Position numbers and translations under genes: made by a program | Part shown: piece after piece, positions 24,330-34,788 of the stretch | Position numbering within the stretch: the first letter of the stretch is position 1 | How the letters are laid out: every line of letters starts with the position of its first letter | From: Plicaturopsis crispa FD-325 SS-3 | Taxonomy: Eukaryota; Basidiomycota; Agaricomycetes; Amylocorticiales; Amylocorticiaceae | Direction: 5' to 3' | DNA: 64,000 nt | Assembly (NCBI GenBank): GCA_000827205.1 | Contig: KN832558.1 | Location: 1,607,942 to 1,671,941, forward strand | The notes under the pieces: model-generated | What the model was told of the DNA's origin: nothing | Seen by the model: the letters and a program-made list of their open reading frames with translations, nothing else | The model's database searches: none

Positions 24330-25545
24330 TCATCGTCTCCCACCATAACCACCTTGGCCCACTGGCGCAGGGGGCCCAGGTGCCCAGTGCCCGTGCTGTT
24401 GCGCGGCTGCAGCCGCTAGACCCCCTAGTTGCTGCTGCTGCCCACCCGGACCACCAGTAGGTGAGTACGAGTACGCGTTGGGAGGCGGCATCATGTGAGG
24501 GCCGCCGTACATGTTTGGGTCGCTCTGCTGTTGCTGGTGATGGCCGTACCCCTGGTACTGCGACGACGACGGCACCTGTTGGTGCTGCTGCTGGGGGCTG
24601 GGAGCGAGTGGCTGCTGAGGTTGCTGAGGGATGTTGAGAGGTGCGGGTGGTATCGCTGCATTCGCAGCGTGGGGAGATGTCTGAGGGCCAGATCCTCCGC
24701 CGCCACGGCTGTTGGAGGTAGAGCCACGGCGCTGACGTTTCTTGCCACGACCCTCGTGAGAAGCCTCTTCCTCGTCGGGCTCTCCACCTTCATCGTCTTT
24801 GGGGGCACCGCTGATAGAGAGGCCGCCCGGGAGGTTGCTGGGTGGCGTGCCGGAGGCGCCCAGGGGTGCCGAGGTGCGGCCGATGGGGGCGCCTATGGGC
24901 ATGGAAGAAGGAAGTTGGCCATGAGGAGAGTTTAGGCAGGCCTGGATAAGGTTCTTGCCCTCAGGCTGGGTGACGAGGGGCTGGAGCTTCGCGGTGGTGA
25001 ACGTATACACCAGCCCAGTCTCGGAAACGACGAGCAAGAGTACTTGTGTTCCCGTTAGCGTCGAGAGTTCGTATGCCTATGCAACAACAAAAGAATCGTG
25101 AGCAAGAGTCGACCTAGATGGATGATCGAGACCGTGCGCCATGACGACAAAAGAGTGGTAAATCACCTTTTTCATAATGCCTGAATAAGGCAACGAATGC
25201 GTAGTGAGACACGAGTCTTGGGATGCAAAGAGGAAGCAACGTACCAGCTTTCCTTTTGGAGAATGTTATATGACGTCTCGATTTATCCTGGATAAATTCG
25301 ATCTTGATCTTTCGTCTCCCAGCCTTCTTGTCTGTTTTCGGCTTGTCATCATCGTCGTCGTCTTCACCACCACTCTCGACCGCGTCGTTGTCTTGAATGA
25401 ACTGGTCGCCAGCTAACGGTGCTGGTGCGCCAGGTCCTGCACCTATCGGTGGGAGATGTTGTTGTTGCGGCTGATGCTGCTGCGGGTCGATAGATGCGGC
25501 GTTTCCGTTGTGCATGTCGAGACTCGTGCGCTGGCGCTTACGCAT
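24330..25545 (-). CDS. MADS-box transcription factor, SRF type (Mcm1/Umc1-like)
   Basis: DNA-binding regulator of the SRF/Mcm1 class that binds CArG-like boxes in the nucleus and partners with other factors in mating and cell-cycle control. Exons (minus) 25545-25245, 25180-25167 and 25076-24330; 353 residues. The MADS domain is spread over all three exons: GRRKIKIEFIQDKSRRHITF and SKRKAG on exon 1, IMKK on a 14-nt micro-exon, AYELSTLTGTQVLLLVVSET on exon 3, followed by the SAM-like extension GLVYTFTTAKLQPLV. An acidic stretch (GGEDDDDDDKP) precedes the domain. The C-terminal 200 residues are Gln/Pro/Gly-rich, typical of activation regions. The Met at 25545 is the first reasonable start. Confidence 0.94.
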
Positions 25546-26746
25546 GCTATGTGCAAGCGTGTTCGCCGAAGACTGAGAGGACGAAAGAGAGACGCGTTGA
25601 CGAGGAACCGGAGCAACGTTGAGCAAGCTGTACTGGGCGCAGGAGCGCACGGAAAAAAAAATTGAAAAACTCACGCGAAAAAGGGGGCCGTGCTAGGAGA
25701 CGGCGAGCAATATTATTTGAGGCTGCCTGGACGGAGTGGCGAAGTGGACTTGAGGGCAAATGCGGCGTCGAGGAGGGGTAGGAGGGGGGCAGCGTCCGGA
25801 AAAGGAATGCGCTGAAGATGGCAGGAGGAGGCGAAAGAGGATGTCTCAGTTGGGGGGTTGATCAAAAGGGTCTGCGCCGGAGTTCCAAACCCGCTTGCCT
25901 CGACTATATAAGGCCATTTCAGGTACAAAACTTTATATAAGCCGCTTTGTCCCGATATCCGACCACAACATGTGCAAATATCTTTTTATCTCCGCGGCTC
26001 CCCATTCAGCCAGACCGTTTCCCTCTCTCCCCAGATCTCACCGTGCGCCCCCGCGTTCGACCCTCGCTCTGCGTTTTATTTTGCAACACTTTTCTCTCTT
26101 CCTATTCCCCTTGTTGTTGTCCTTGTTTCCCATCGAGCCGGGCGTCGAGCCGACGGTGAGTCAGCCGAGTCAGCCAAGCCTGTCAAACGCCCATCATGGT
26201 GCCGAGATAAATTAAGAAACCCACGCACCACACTCCCCCTTTTGTCACATGCCGGCCGATTTGGCCCCCGCAGTCCATTGTCTCGCTTAGATAGTCCTCT
26301 CGAAGCGCCAGTCTCGAAAGCTAAACGCCACGCTGCGCGTACTTATGACAAAGTCGTGGTTTTCATAGCAGAGCACACAAGGAAGCATTCAACGACCACG
26401 ACCAATTGCTGGATACAGAGCATACACGTTGCTTGTTCTTTAATCCTAACACAACCAAGACAGTTCATAAGATGCAGCCGACACCGTGAAACCAGTAGCA
26501 GATCGAACGCGGACTCCGCATGGAACCCCGGCACAAGGACCACAAGCACACACATCACGAAACACAACCACCCCCCTGCACGAACGGACCGCTCGGCGCA
26601 AGTCCGTCCGCTGGCGCTACGCGCTCTTTGCTCCTCATCGTCATGATTTTGTCATTTGAATACGGTGCACCTGGACCGCCTCTTGGAGCACCACTTCTCT
26701 GTGTCGCGCCACCGCGTAAAAGGTCTACGAGGGCCCCGATCTTGAG
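25546..26746. other. 1.2-kb region with TATA boxes and CT-rich stretch, no gene assigned
   Basis: Contains the 5' flank of the MADS gene. On the plus strand it has tatataa-type boxes near 25913 and 25935 and a long pyrimidine-rich tract about 26000-26130, the usual look of a fungal promoter/5' UTR. No frame on either strand resembles a known protein. Could be a shared promoter or a non-coding transcript start; not decidable here. Confidence 0.4.
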
Positions 26747-29700
26747 TTAGCGCAAAGTAGCGAGCGCCGTTGAGACACGCTCGTCGAGGCTGCCGAGGTT
26801 GCTGGACGTGCGCGCAAGTGCTAATGCATGTCGGATATCCGAGATGCTAAACCGCGGCAGACAGTCATGAAGATATTCCGCGGTGGCGTCATCTATAAAA
26901 TGGAGGATATCAAAAGGCCGGAGAAGGGAGGGGTAGAATCGCATAAGCCAGCCCTCGTACAGATGTGCATATACGACGCACCACTTGGCTCTACGTTCAT
27001 ATCCCTCGAGAGGTGTACATCCTCGCACTGCTGGTCGCGGCACACGCCGCCACCCGGCACCTCATATCGACATATTCGCTTGTCCGGATCCATGGACTTG
27101 AGGATCGTCTGGTATTTGAGGGGCTTGAGGTCTGGAAGGGCTATCCTAGGGGGGAAACCGGGAATGGATGATGAAGATGATGAGTGAGAAGATTGATGGG
27201 ACGATGCAGATGTTGGAGGGACAGATACAACAGATGTAAAGGAAGATGTAGAGGATGCGGAAAAGGGCGGTGGCGTGTCTGGTAAAGGCAGTCGTGAGCG
27301 GTCACGCAATAGAGGGTAGGACTCAAGAGGCGATTCATAAGGGGACATGGTATTGTCTGGCAATCGGATCTAGAAAGGAGGAAGGCAATCATACGTCGTC
27401 AGCAACGGAAGAAACGGTGCGGGAAAACGTCGACCCCGAGGCGAGATGGGATGATGGTTTGAAGGACGCACCTGGGCCGACGACGATGCTAGATGGTCGA
27501 CGCCGACTGGATCTTGAGTATCGCGCGACTTGTCTTCTGTGTTTGGGTTGACCTGCATGGTAGACGTCCGAAAGAAGAAAAGCAGAAGCGCAGACCAGAT
27601 GTGGAGGGAAAGAACAGAAAATATGTACGTTAGGAATAGATAAGATAATGAGGGGAGGAAAGGAAAGTGATTCTTGCCCCTTGTTCTTGTCGTGCCTCGG
27701 CCGTAATGACTGCTATGCAGAACAAGGGGAAAGATGGAAGAAGTAAGAATCGGAAAGAATGCCGGGAATGAATGAACAGAAGGCAAGACGAAGGGCGTTA
27801 ATCAAAGGCAGAAGCAGCAGATGGATATGGGATGGGAAAATATCGGGTCATCAGGTCAGAGGCAACGCAGAGCCGCTAAATGGGCATGAGAGAAGATAGG
27901 GTACTCGCCTTGTTCGTGTGCTACTCGAGCCCCCTGTCCTTCTACATCGTTCGAAAGAATAACATCTATAACACACAGCACGTCGGAGTGTGTGCAAACA
28001 AACAGTGGTGACAAGAAATCAGCCGGCGGTCGTACTGGCGAGGAACCGGGAGAGAGAACCGATGGTGGGTGTCGCCGCTCCAGACGTGCTCGCGCTCGCG
28101 TTTACCGCGAGGTCCGGGATCGCCATGACAGCTGCTGAATGCATCATCGGTGCTCTATCTAAACGGGGGAGAAAGTCAGCTTAAGCTGGACAAACGATCC
28201 ATACGAGGCAGCAGAACAAGTGATAGCCATGCCATGTATAGAAAACGCTACGAACGTGTAACTTTGTCGTCTTCCTGCATTGGGCTGCCCTCTGCAGCAT
28301 CGTGGTACGTACGGTTGGATGCTTCATGGCCTAGCGAAGGGTTAATCCAAGACGACGGCGGATCAACCTCTTCCTGCTTGACAGATACAGGTGCGTCCGG
28401 TAGCGTCGAACTAGTAGCGAGTCCAGATTGGGCGATAGTCGACGAAGGATAATCAGATAGCACTCCGTTGGGTGTCGACCGGCCCGACATCTGGGACGAA
28501 ATAATGAGCAGCGTATCACCATAAGCGGGATTTAACGTACAGAGGCTAGTTTCTTGAGACGCGTCTCCTCGCGCTTCTTAGCGATGAGTTCGCGCATGTG
28601 TCGGATTTCTAGTTCCTTCTCGTGCAAGGCAGCCGGTGACATGGTCGACATTGTGCTTGGGGCGACAGTCTGGTAAGGGGGCGTTGATATTCGATACTGT
28701 GGCGTATCAGATCCCATCCTCGAGGGCTGAAGAACAGGATGTCGGGAATTGTGGCCTTGGTCGTCCACCTCCCCGCCCTCATCCTCACTATCGCTCAAAT
28801 CGATGACACATCTCCGCATCCCACTTACGCTCGCAAAGCTACCCGTTTTGCGCCTCGTGAGGGGATTGTTGTGGCCATTGGCGTAGCCATTGTGCGAAGG
28901 CGGCCGTGGTTCCAAATCCACAAAATCGGCGGCTACTGGCCGTTTCGTACCCCTACGAGGAACTTCGCTCGATCCAGCACCATTGCCGAGCAAAGATGGT
29001 TTCTCCCCAGTGCCATTTTGCGACGAATGTCCCGTTTCCACGGAGCTCGCCGTTAGTGGTGGAGGCTCTGCGGCGTTGGATTGTAACGAATCAGCTGATG
29101 TCGGAGTCCTGAGATCCTGGAGAGAATACTCCGGAACGGGCGGTGGACTGGAGGAGAGAGGCTTGTCGGAGGGTGGTCTCATATGAGTTACGAATCCTGG
29201 AATAGCATCGTCGACGTCCATTTGGTCGGAGGGACCAAAGATACGGTCTTTGAGGCGCTGGGCGACAGGACTCGGACGGTGCACATCAACACTCTTCCCT
29301 TTGCCGTTGTGAGTCTCGCCGACAGGACCGATGCTATTCAAAAAGTCATCGACGGTTTCGTTAGGCACAAGAGAGGCCATTGCGATGTCATGCTGAGCGT
29401 CAGAAAATGACGACGCAGGGGTTATGGAGGATGGTCCTGCCACAGCGTTTCCGTCGGATGCAGTCCCCGCCCGTTGTTTGCGCGAGGCTTGGACAGCTTT
29501 CCGTGCGAGCAGCTCGCGGCGTCGTTGCTGCTCCATATCGTGCAAGCTTGGGTTGCGGTCTAAAGTTGGGGGCGATACGGGGGAGGGATGAGACATGCCT
29601 GGCGTTGGCAGAGAGGAGGTGGGGGACACCGGAGTATCCACGGGTCTCGATGGGAGGCTCGGATGCCTTAATATGCGACTGCTCGAAGGGCTGTCGGCAA

Positions 29701-30683
29701 GGTCGTGGCGTAAAGGGGGTTGAGTTGGCGATTGGGTGCGACGGGCTATATGTGCAGAAGCTACGACTTCTGGTGTGTATAGAACTAATCCTGTTGTGTC
29801 GAGATTGGCAGGTAGACGCAGGTTTAGCTCGTGAAAGACGTAGAACACGATTTGGCGGCTCAAGCCACAATCAACCAAGTATTCCGGGGGGACGCCCCAG
29901 CCAAGAAGGTCCAAAATGATATCCTTGGCCGCGTTGTATTGATCCTGGTTCACTGAATTGCATATTGCGTGAGCGCGCAGGCGACAGATGAGGTGTAAGA
30001 CACGAACTGGCTAGGCCTGGTCTGACATGCTCACTGTCAAGCACATGTAAACCTTCCATGTTGGAATCGACCGTTCTTATTGTTGGAGCACGATGTTGCA
30101 CTGGACTAGGTACCACGGACGGCGCTAAGGGCAATGCGACCGGGCTACTAATCCTGTCGAGCAGGGGCTGCGCCGCCGGCTGCTTCTTTTTGATACTGGG
30201 CGATGCCGATGTAGGTCCCGCCACCTTGGCTGGGACATTCTTGGGCGATGCTGGATTTTTGCGAGGGGGAGCCGGCGTCTTGCTCTCTTCTGTGTCGCTA
30301 ATCTCACCTTCTTCTCGGACATGTGCATCTTCATTGTCCGAGGGACTGGGTTTTGTCGATGATGTCGAGGCCTCCGGAGCCACTTTCGGAGCGGTAAACA
30401 CAGCTTGTGGGGAGGTTTCCAAAGTATCATCTTGTCCATAGTCCAACTGAAAAGACGTATCGATTGGACGTGGAGGGACAGCAGGGGGTAAGTCGGTGGC
30501 GGGTTTGCGTCGTTTGGATTTGAGCGTCAAGAGAGCAGCAGCGCGTAGAGAGGAAGCAGGATCAGGTGCACTACCCGAGGCACCTCTGGATAGGTCCGAT
30601 GTCGATGCTTTTTGAACAGGCTGAGGGTCGTCCGATGGCCGATGGTCATTGTTGGTAGTCGCCAAACCCGGGATTTGGGACAT
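26747..30683 (-). CDS. zf-C3H1 domain protein (Red1/ZFC3H1-type RNA surveillance factor)
   Basis: Large nuclear protein like Red1/ZFC3H1, the scaffold that links the exosome helicase Mtl1/MTR4 to RNA targets. Exon 1, 30683-30035, is Ser/Pro-rich with KSKRRKP and the acidic REEGEISDTEES. Exon 2, 29952-28541, begins MNQDQYNAAKDIILDLLGWG, VPPEYLVDCGLSRQ and ends in the coiled coil HEKELEIRHMRELIAKKREE. Exon 3 starts at 28490. C-terminal exons 27558-27472, 27369-26982 and 26892-26747 carry PYESPLESYPLLR and the zinc motif ICRYEVPGGGVCRDQQCEDVHLS (Cys3His), then EYLHDCLPRFS. Junctions at both ends are phase-consistent. Between about 28250 and 27560 the model is unclear, and an ATG at 27558 after a CT-rich stretch could mark a separate downstream gene; related proteins carry both ends in one chain. 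Confidence 0.8.
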
Positions 30684-31145
30684 GGCCAATTCACAGAGAG
30701 AAACACAAGAAGTAAATCGACGATTGTGACACCGAGGGAGAATAGAGATACGGCGAAAAGGTTCAAGGTAGTGGTCAAGAGCAAGAAACAATTGCGAAGT
30801 GATGCATAATTCTGCTCAAAGTCGTATGCGTCGATGCGCACTTACGGACGACTTATGCCCACGCACGGACCACCTGGTGCGATCCACCCTCGCTTTGCCT
30901 AATAGATCTTTACTCGGACATTGGACTCGTTTTACTTATCATGCTCTTCTGTCCTATACCTGAATTACATCTGGATGGTTCCTTGCTGCTTGCAAGTCGG
31001 TGGCATGCCAATCAAACTACTCGCGGCAATCATGTGCGGCGCATTGGCAAGTCCTCGACGGCGGTCATCGCACGGCTATAAGTCTTGATAACGTTGAACA
31101 TGAGAGACGAAATCTTTCCCCTCCCGAGCCTTGCACACTCCTGCC
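30684..31145. promoter_or_regulatory. divergent upstream region zf-C3H1 gene / SDR2
   Basis: 462 bp between the two start codons, with the SDR2 TATA box near its right end. No open frame of note. Confidence 0.4.
31077..31082 (+). promoter_or_regulatory. TATA-like box of SDR2
   Basis: tataag 69 bp upstream of the ATG at 31146. Confidence 0.4.
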
Positions 31146-32530
31146 ATGGGCCTCTTTGAACAGATCCGCATATGGATGGACATATATGACCAGAGCATGC
31201 CACCGGACCCAAAATTTCACGCAGAAGATATCAATGATCTTACGGGCAAAGTCTACATCGTCACAGGCTCCAATACTGGGGTCGGGAAGGAGATCGTGAA
31301 GGTGAGCTGACGTTGTATTATGGAGTTTGTTACGACCGTCGGACTGATACAATACCTAGGGCTTACTGGCTAAAAATGCCAAAGTATACATGGCCGTACG
31401 AAGTCAGGATCGCGCTAAAACAGCTATCGACGACCTCTGGCAATCCACGGGGAAAACGGCGGTCTTCCTAAAATTGGATCTATCTGACCTGCACTCAGTC
31501 AAGGCAGCCGCGAAGGAATTTTTGAGGTCCTTTTTTAGCACATACTTTTTCACTTCATATCCTGACGTTGTGTCATAGCCAGGAGACGCGCTTGGACGCG
31601 CTCTTCAACAACGGGTAATGCGCGATTACTTCTCGTCAGTATTCTCTGCTGAAGCAAACCCTTAGTGGGGTGATGACGCCGCCTATGGAAGAGGTCACAG
31701 CGCAAGGATATGATCTACAGTTTGGCACGAACGTACTTGGTCTGTATCACCTCGCATCCGACCTGAATTCTGTTCTCATATCTTCTAGGCCATTTCTATT
31801 TGACGAAGCTGCTCTTGCCCGTTTTATTATCGACCACAAAAGTATCCCCCGATGGCAAGGCACGCGTGGTCAACACGTCTTCCTCTACACAAGTCTTCAC
31901 CGGTTTAGACTTCGCGACCTTTAAAGATGGATCCCACCGACGAAATAGCATTTCCACAAAAATGCTTTACGCACAAAGCAAACACGTATGTGTCACCCTC
32001 ACATCCGGTTATTGCCCGCTTCTGACATTGACCAGGGCAATGTCGTGTTCTCAAACGAGCTCGCCCACCGATATGGTGCTCAAGGCATTGTTTCGACAGC
32101 CCTGAATCCCGGTATGTGCACTGTCTTTCCCCGAAGCCGTTTGATCAATTGAAACCCTTTGCAAGGCAATCTCAAAAGCGATCTGCAGCGCCATGTTTGG
32201 CCGTTCACTAGGTTCCTCTTGGTGAGACTACTTTAATATCGCACTACGCGGGCGATACTCATGGCTACATGCTGCGCAGCATTTAATCTCATGGGAACCG
32301 TGGTACGGTGCACTCACACCCTTGTGGGCCGGGACGTCCCCAGAGGGTGCTAGCTTCAATGGAAAGGTGCACCCGACAGCTGTAATGCACCGCATGCTAT
32401 TCGCTGACTGCTACTACAGTACCTCATACCATGGGCCAGAATTGGAGCTGCGCGTGAGGATACACAAGATCCCCGAATTGGCAAGGCACTGTGGGAGTGG
32501 ATGGAAGAGCAGGTAGCGACCATAGAGTAA
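31146..32530 (+). CDS. short-chain dehydrogenase/reductase (SDR2)
   Basis: SDR oxidoreductase, paralog of SDR1 and SDR3. Exons 31146-31301, 31360-31526, 31579-31614, 31666-31739, 31789-31985, 32036-32111, 32166-32221, 32280-32366, 32420-32530; 319 residues. Rossmann motif [45 protein letters not shown], catalytic Ser in VNTSSSTQV and catalytic LYAQSKH. One oddity: the structural NNAG motif reads NNGG here (DALFNNGGVMTPP). Exons 3, 4, 6 and 7 have exactly the lengths found in SDR1 and SDR3. The last exon reads YLIPWARIGAARE and ends with WEWMEEQVATIE. Convergent with the aldo/keto reductase gene, whose stop lies 174 bp downstream. Substrate unknown. Confidence 0.92.
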
Positions 32531-32703
32531 TTGATAGGCAATGGAACCATTTGGGAACTATAGCTAGTTATCTGACGGATGTCGAGCCCCAATGACACTT
32601 GCATTTTGACCCGTTCGTCGGTTTTACACGTGTCAATTTTATTTCCTAGACACGCACATGCGGTTATTCAGACACTGGTCACTGGCATTTCGAGCCTCGT
32701 AGC

Positions 32704-34195
32704 TCATTTCAGCTCGGGGGTGTCGCCGAACAGTACTGGCATGAGGCCAGGATTGTACCTGTCCCCGTGTACAGCATCTGCGTTCTTCGCGATCACCCGT
32801 ACCTCCTCAACGTCCTCCGCAGATAACTGGACCTTGCCAGCCCCCAAGTTATCATCGAGGTACTGCAATCATAGACAATGAGTGATCGGTTGGACAGAGG
32901 ATAGTCACGAGAGGTAATGCGGACCTCAAGCTGTCGTGTCCCGGCCCTTGGGCGAGTAGCCAAGCTAGCGCGATTTGTCCCGCGGTAGCGTTGTACTTCT
33001 CTCCGAGCTTCTTTAGGCCATCCGCAAGCTTGAGGATGTTGGGGAAGTTCTCGTTGTTATACCTGATAAAGAATTGTAATGTTAAAGCAGGCAGGAACGG
33101 GAAGAGCGATTTAAGCACCTGGGAATAAGACGCCTGTAGTCGTTCTCCGGGAAATCATCTAGGGACCTCTGCAGCGGGGAATATTAGAATGATTAGATAG
33201 CCTTTCAAAAGCATCTGTCGAGGTCACTATCCCACTCACATACTGGCCAGTTATCAGACCTCTGCCTAAGGGCGAGTATGCGATGATGGCAACACCGAGC
33301 TCTCGTGCAGCCTTCAAGAGTCCAACCTTCTCGTCCTCGATATCAAGGGTGAACGGTGAGTACTCGACTTGAAGTGCGGAGATGGGGTACACTGCGTGGG
33401 CACGACGGAGGGTCTTCTCAGAGCACTCCGAGAGACCGAGATATTTCACTTTGCCCTCCCTAAACACAGCAGCAGTCAGACGCTTTGGCCAGCTGGCACC
33501 AACGAAGCTAGGACACGCACTTGACAAGTTCTGCCAAGGCTCCAATCGTAACCTACACATGATGTTACAGTGAGCTCTCGCGATTCCTTCGACGCCCGAG
33601 TTTCCTCACTTCGATGGGAGTTTTCGGGTCAGGCCTAGCATTTGTCAACGTGAACCGACTCAAAAGAGAACAAAACATAGTATGACGGACCTATGCAAGT
33701 AGTACAAGTCTACATAATCTGTCTGAAGCCTGGCAAGCGATTTGGCGAATTGTTGGCGCATATAGCTGGGCTCGCCATTGGCAGGCCGGTCAGCATCAGG
33801 CGCTAAAACTAGGCCAAACTTTGTCGCTAGGAATATCTGTTTGCGTTTGCCGGTTTTTATGAACCTGTTTACTCAACGATGTCAGCGACTGCGCACAGCG
33901 TGAACTCGACGTCGACTGGACACGATCATTTCTTTCGTCGCCAACTTACCACTTGCCGATCAGTTCCTCTGAGTTCCCATATATATCGGCGGTATCCCAG
34001 AAGGTGCATCCTCTGGAGTACACCTCGTCAAAGAACTATGCAGTCCGATTGGGACTGTTCAGCGTTGAACGCGACGGCGAAATGTGGCTTTACCGTCAAG
34101 AAGTCATCACTTGTGCCGACTTTGCCGTAAGGCATCGCGCCGTAACCTATGGCGCTGACATCGGTGTTGCCGATCTTACGAGTAGGAAAAGACAT
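32704..34195 (-). CDS. aldo/keto reductase (YakC-like)
   Basis: NADPH-dependent carbonyl reductase of the AKR superfamily, cytosolic. About nine exons. In order: [40 protein letters not shown] with the catalytic Asp and Tyr; FLATKFGLV with the catalytic Lys; [16 protein letters not shown] with the catalytic His; [100 protein letters not shown]. All junction phases agree. The segment after AWLLAQG, normally the cofactor-binding xIPIPGT motif, reads [12 protein letters not shown] instead, so cofactor binding may be altered. It sits between SDR2 and SDR3, suggesting but not proving a shared pathway. Confidence 0.9.
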
Positions 34196-34280
34196 GGTGA
34201 AGCCGGGTTGCAAGGACTGCGATCGATCCGACACGGGCGTGTGTAGACTGCTTCTGCTTAGCGGCTAGTGACCGATTGAC

Positions 34281-34288
34281 CTTTTATA
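34281..34288 (-). promoter_or_regulatory. TATA box of the aldo/keto reductase gene
   Basis: Reads tataaaag on the minus strand 85 bp upstream of the ATG at 34195. Confidence 0.5.
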
Positions 34289-34696
34289 CAGATGCGAAGT
34301 GCTTTATCCCAATCACAGACTATCATCCTGTGACAGGATCTTCCACTGATTATTGGTACCATGCCGCGGGGACGCGTACTAGACGCGCGTCGAGCCACAC
34401 CGGCATTGCGCCGCCTGTTGGCTGCCTGGTTTTACCTCCTAGCTCTCGGGTGTCGGGTGCGTGACTGGGAACTAGGTGGGAATATGACAATGCATATGTT
34501 CCACGCTGGTTTCACGCATATTTCTTGAAATTCACGAGGTATGTAATGCATTATCTACAGTTTGTTCATGCTCTGAGTCCAAGAAGCGTATAGGAAGTTC
34601 AAGGAATGTTCCTCTCAACCGCCAAACCCGGATTTCGGAACACGATACGTCGCCTACGAGGTCGATATTACACCCCGGCACCACGATCCAGACGAA

Positions 34697-34703
34697 TATA
34701 AAG
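34697..34703 (+). promoter_or_regulatory. TATA box of SDR3
   Basis: tataaag 85 bp upstream of the ATG at 34789. The AKR and SDR3 genes are divergent and share the roughly 590-bp region 34196-34788, which holds both boxes and no other recognised feature. Confidence 0.5.
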
Positions 34704-34788
34704 GAAGCATAATTATTGTGACGCTGTGAGAGCCAGTCTTACCCCACCAGCGTCTCCTCTTAACTTAGCTCCTCACCCGATCACCAGC

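Noticed and set aside
25972-26646. 224-codon plus-strand frame in the MADS upstream region
   Set aside because: It starts at a non-ATG codon, overlaps a pyrimidine-rich promoter-like tract and has a low-complexity Ser/Arg/His composition with no family resemblance.
28739-29919. Long plus-strand frames opposite the zf-C3H1 gene
   Set aside because: They are antisense to the clearly coding 470-codon exon and show no domain.
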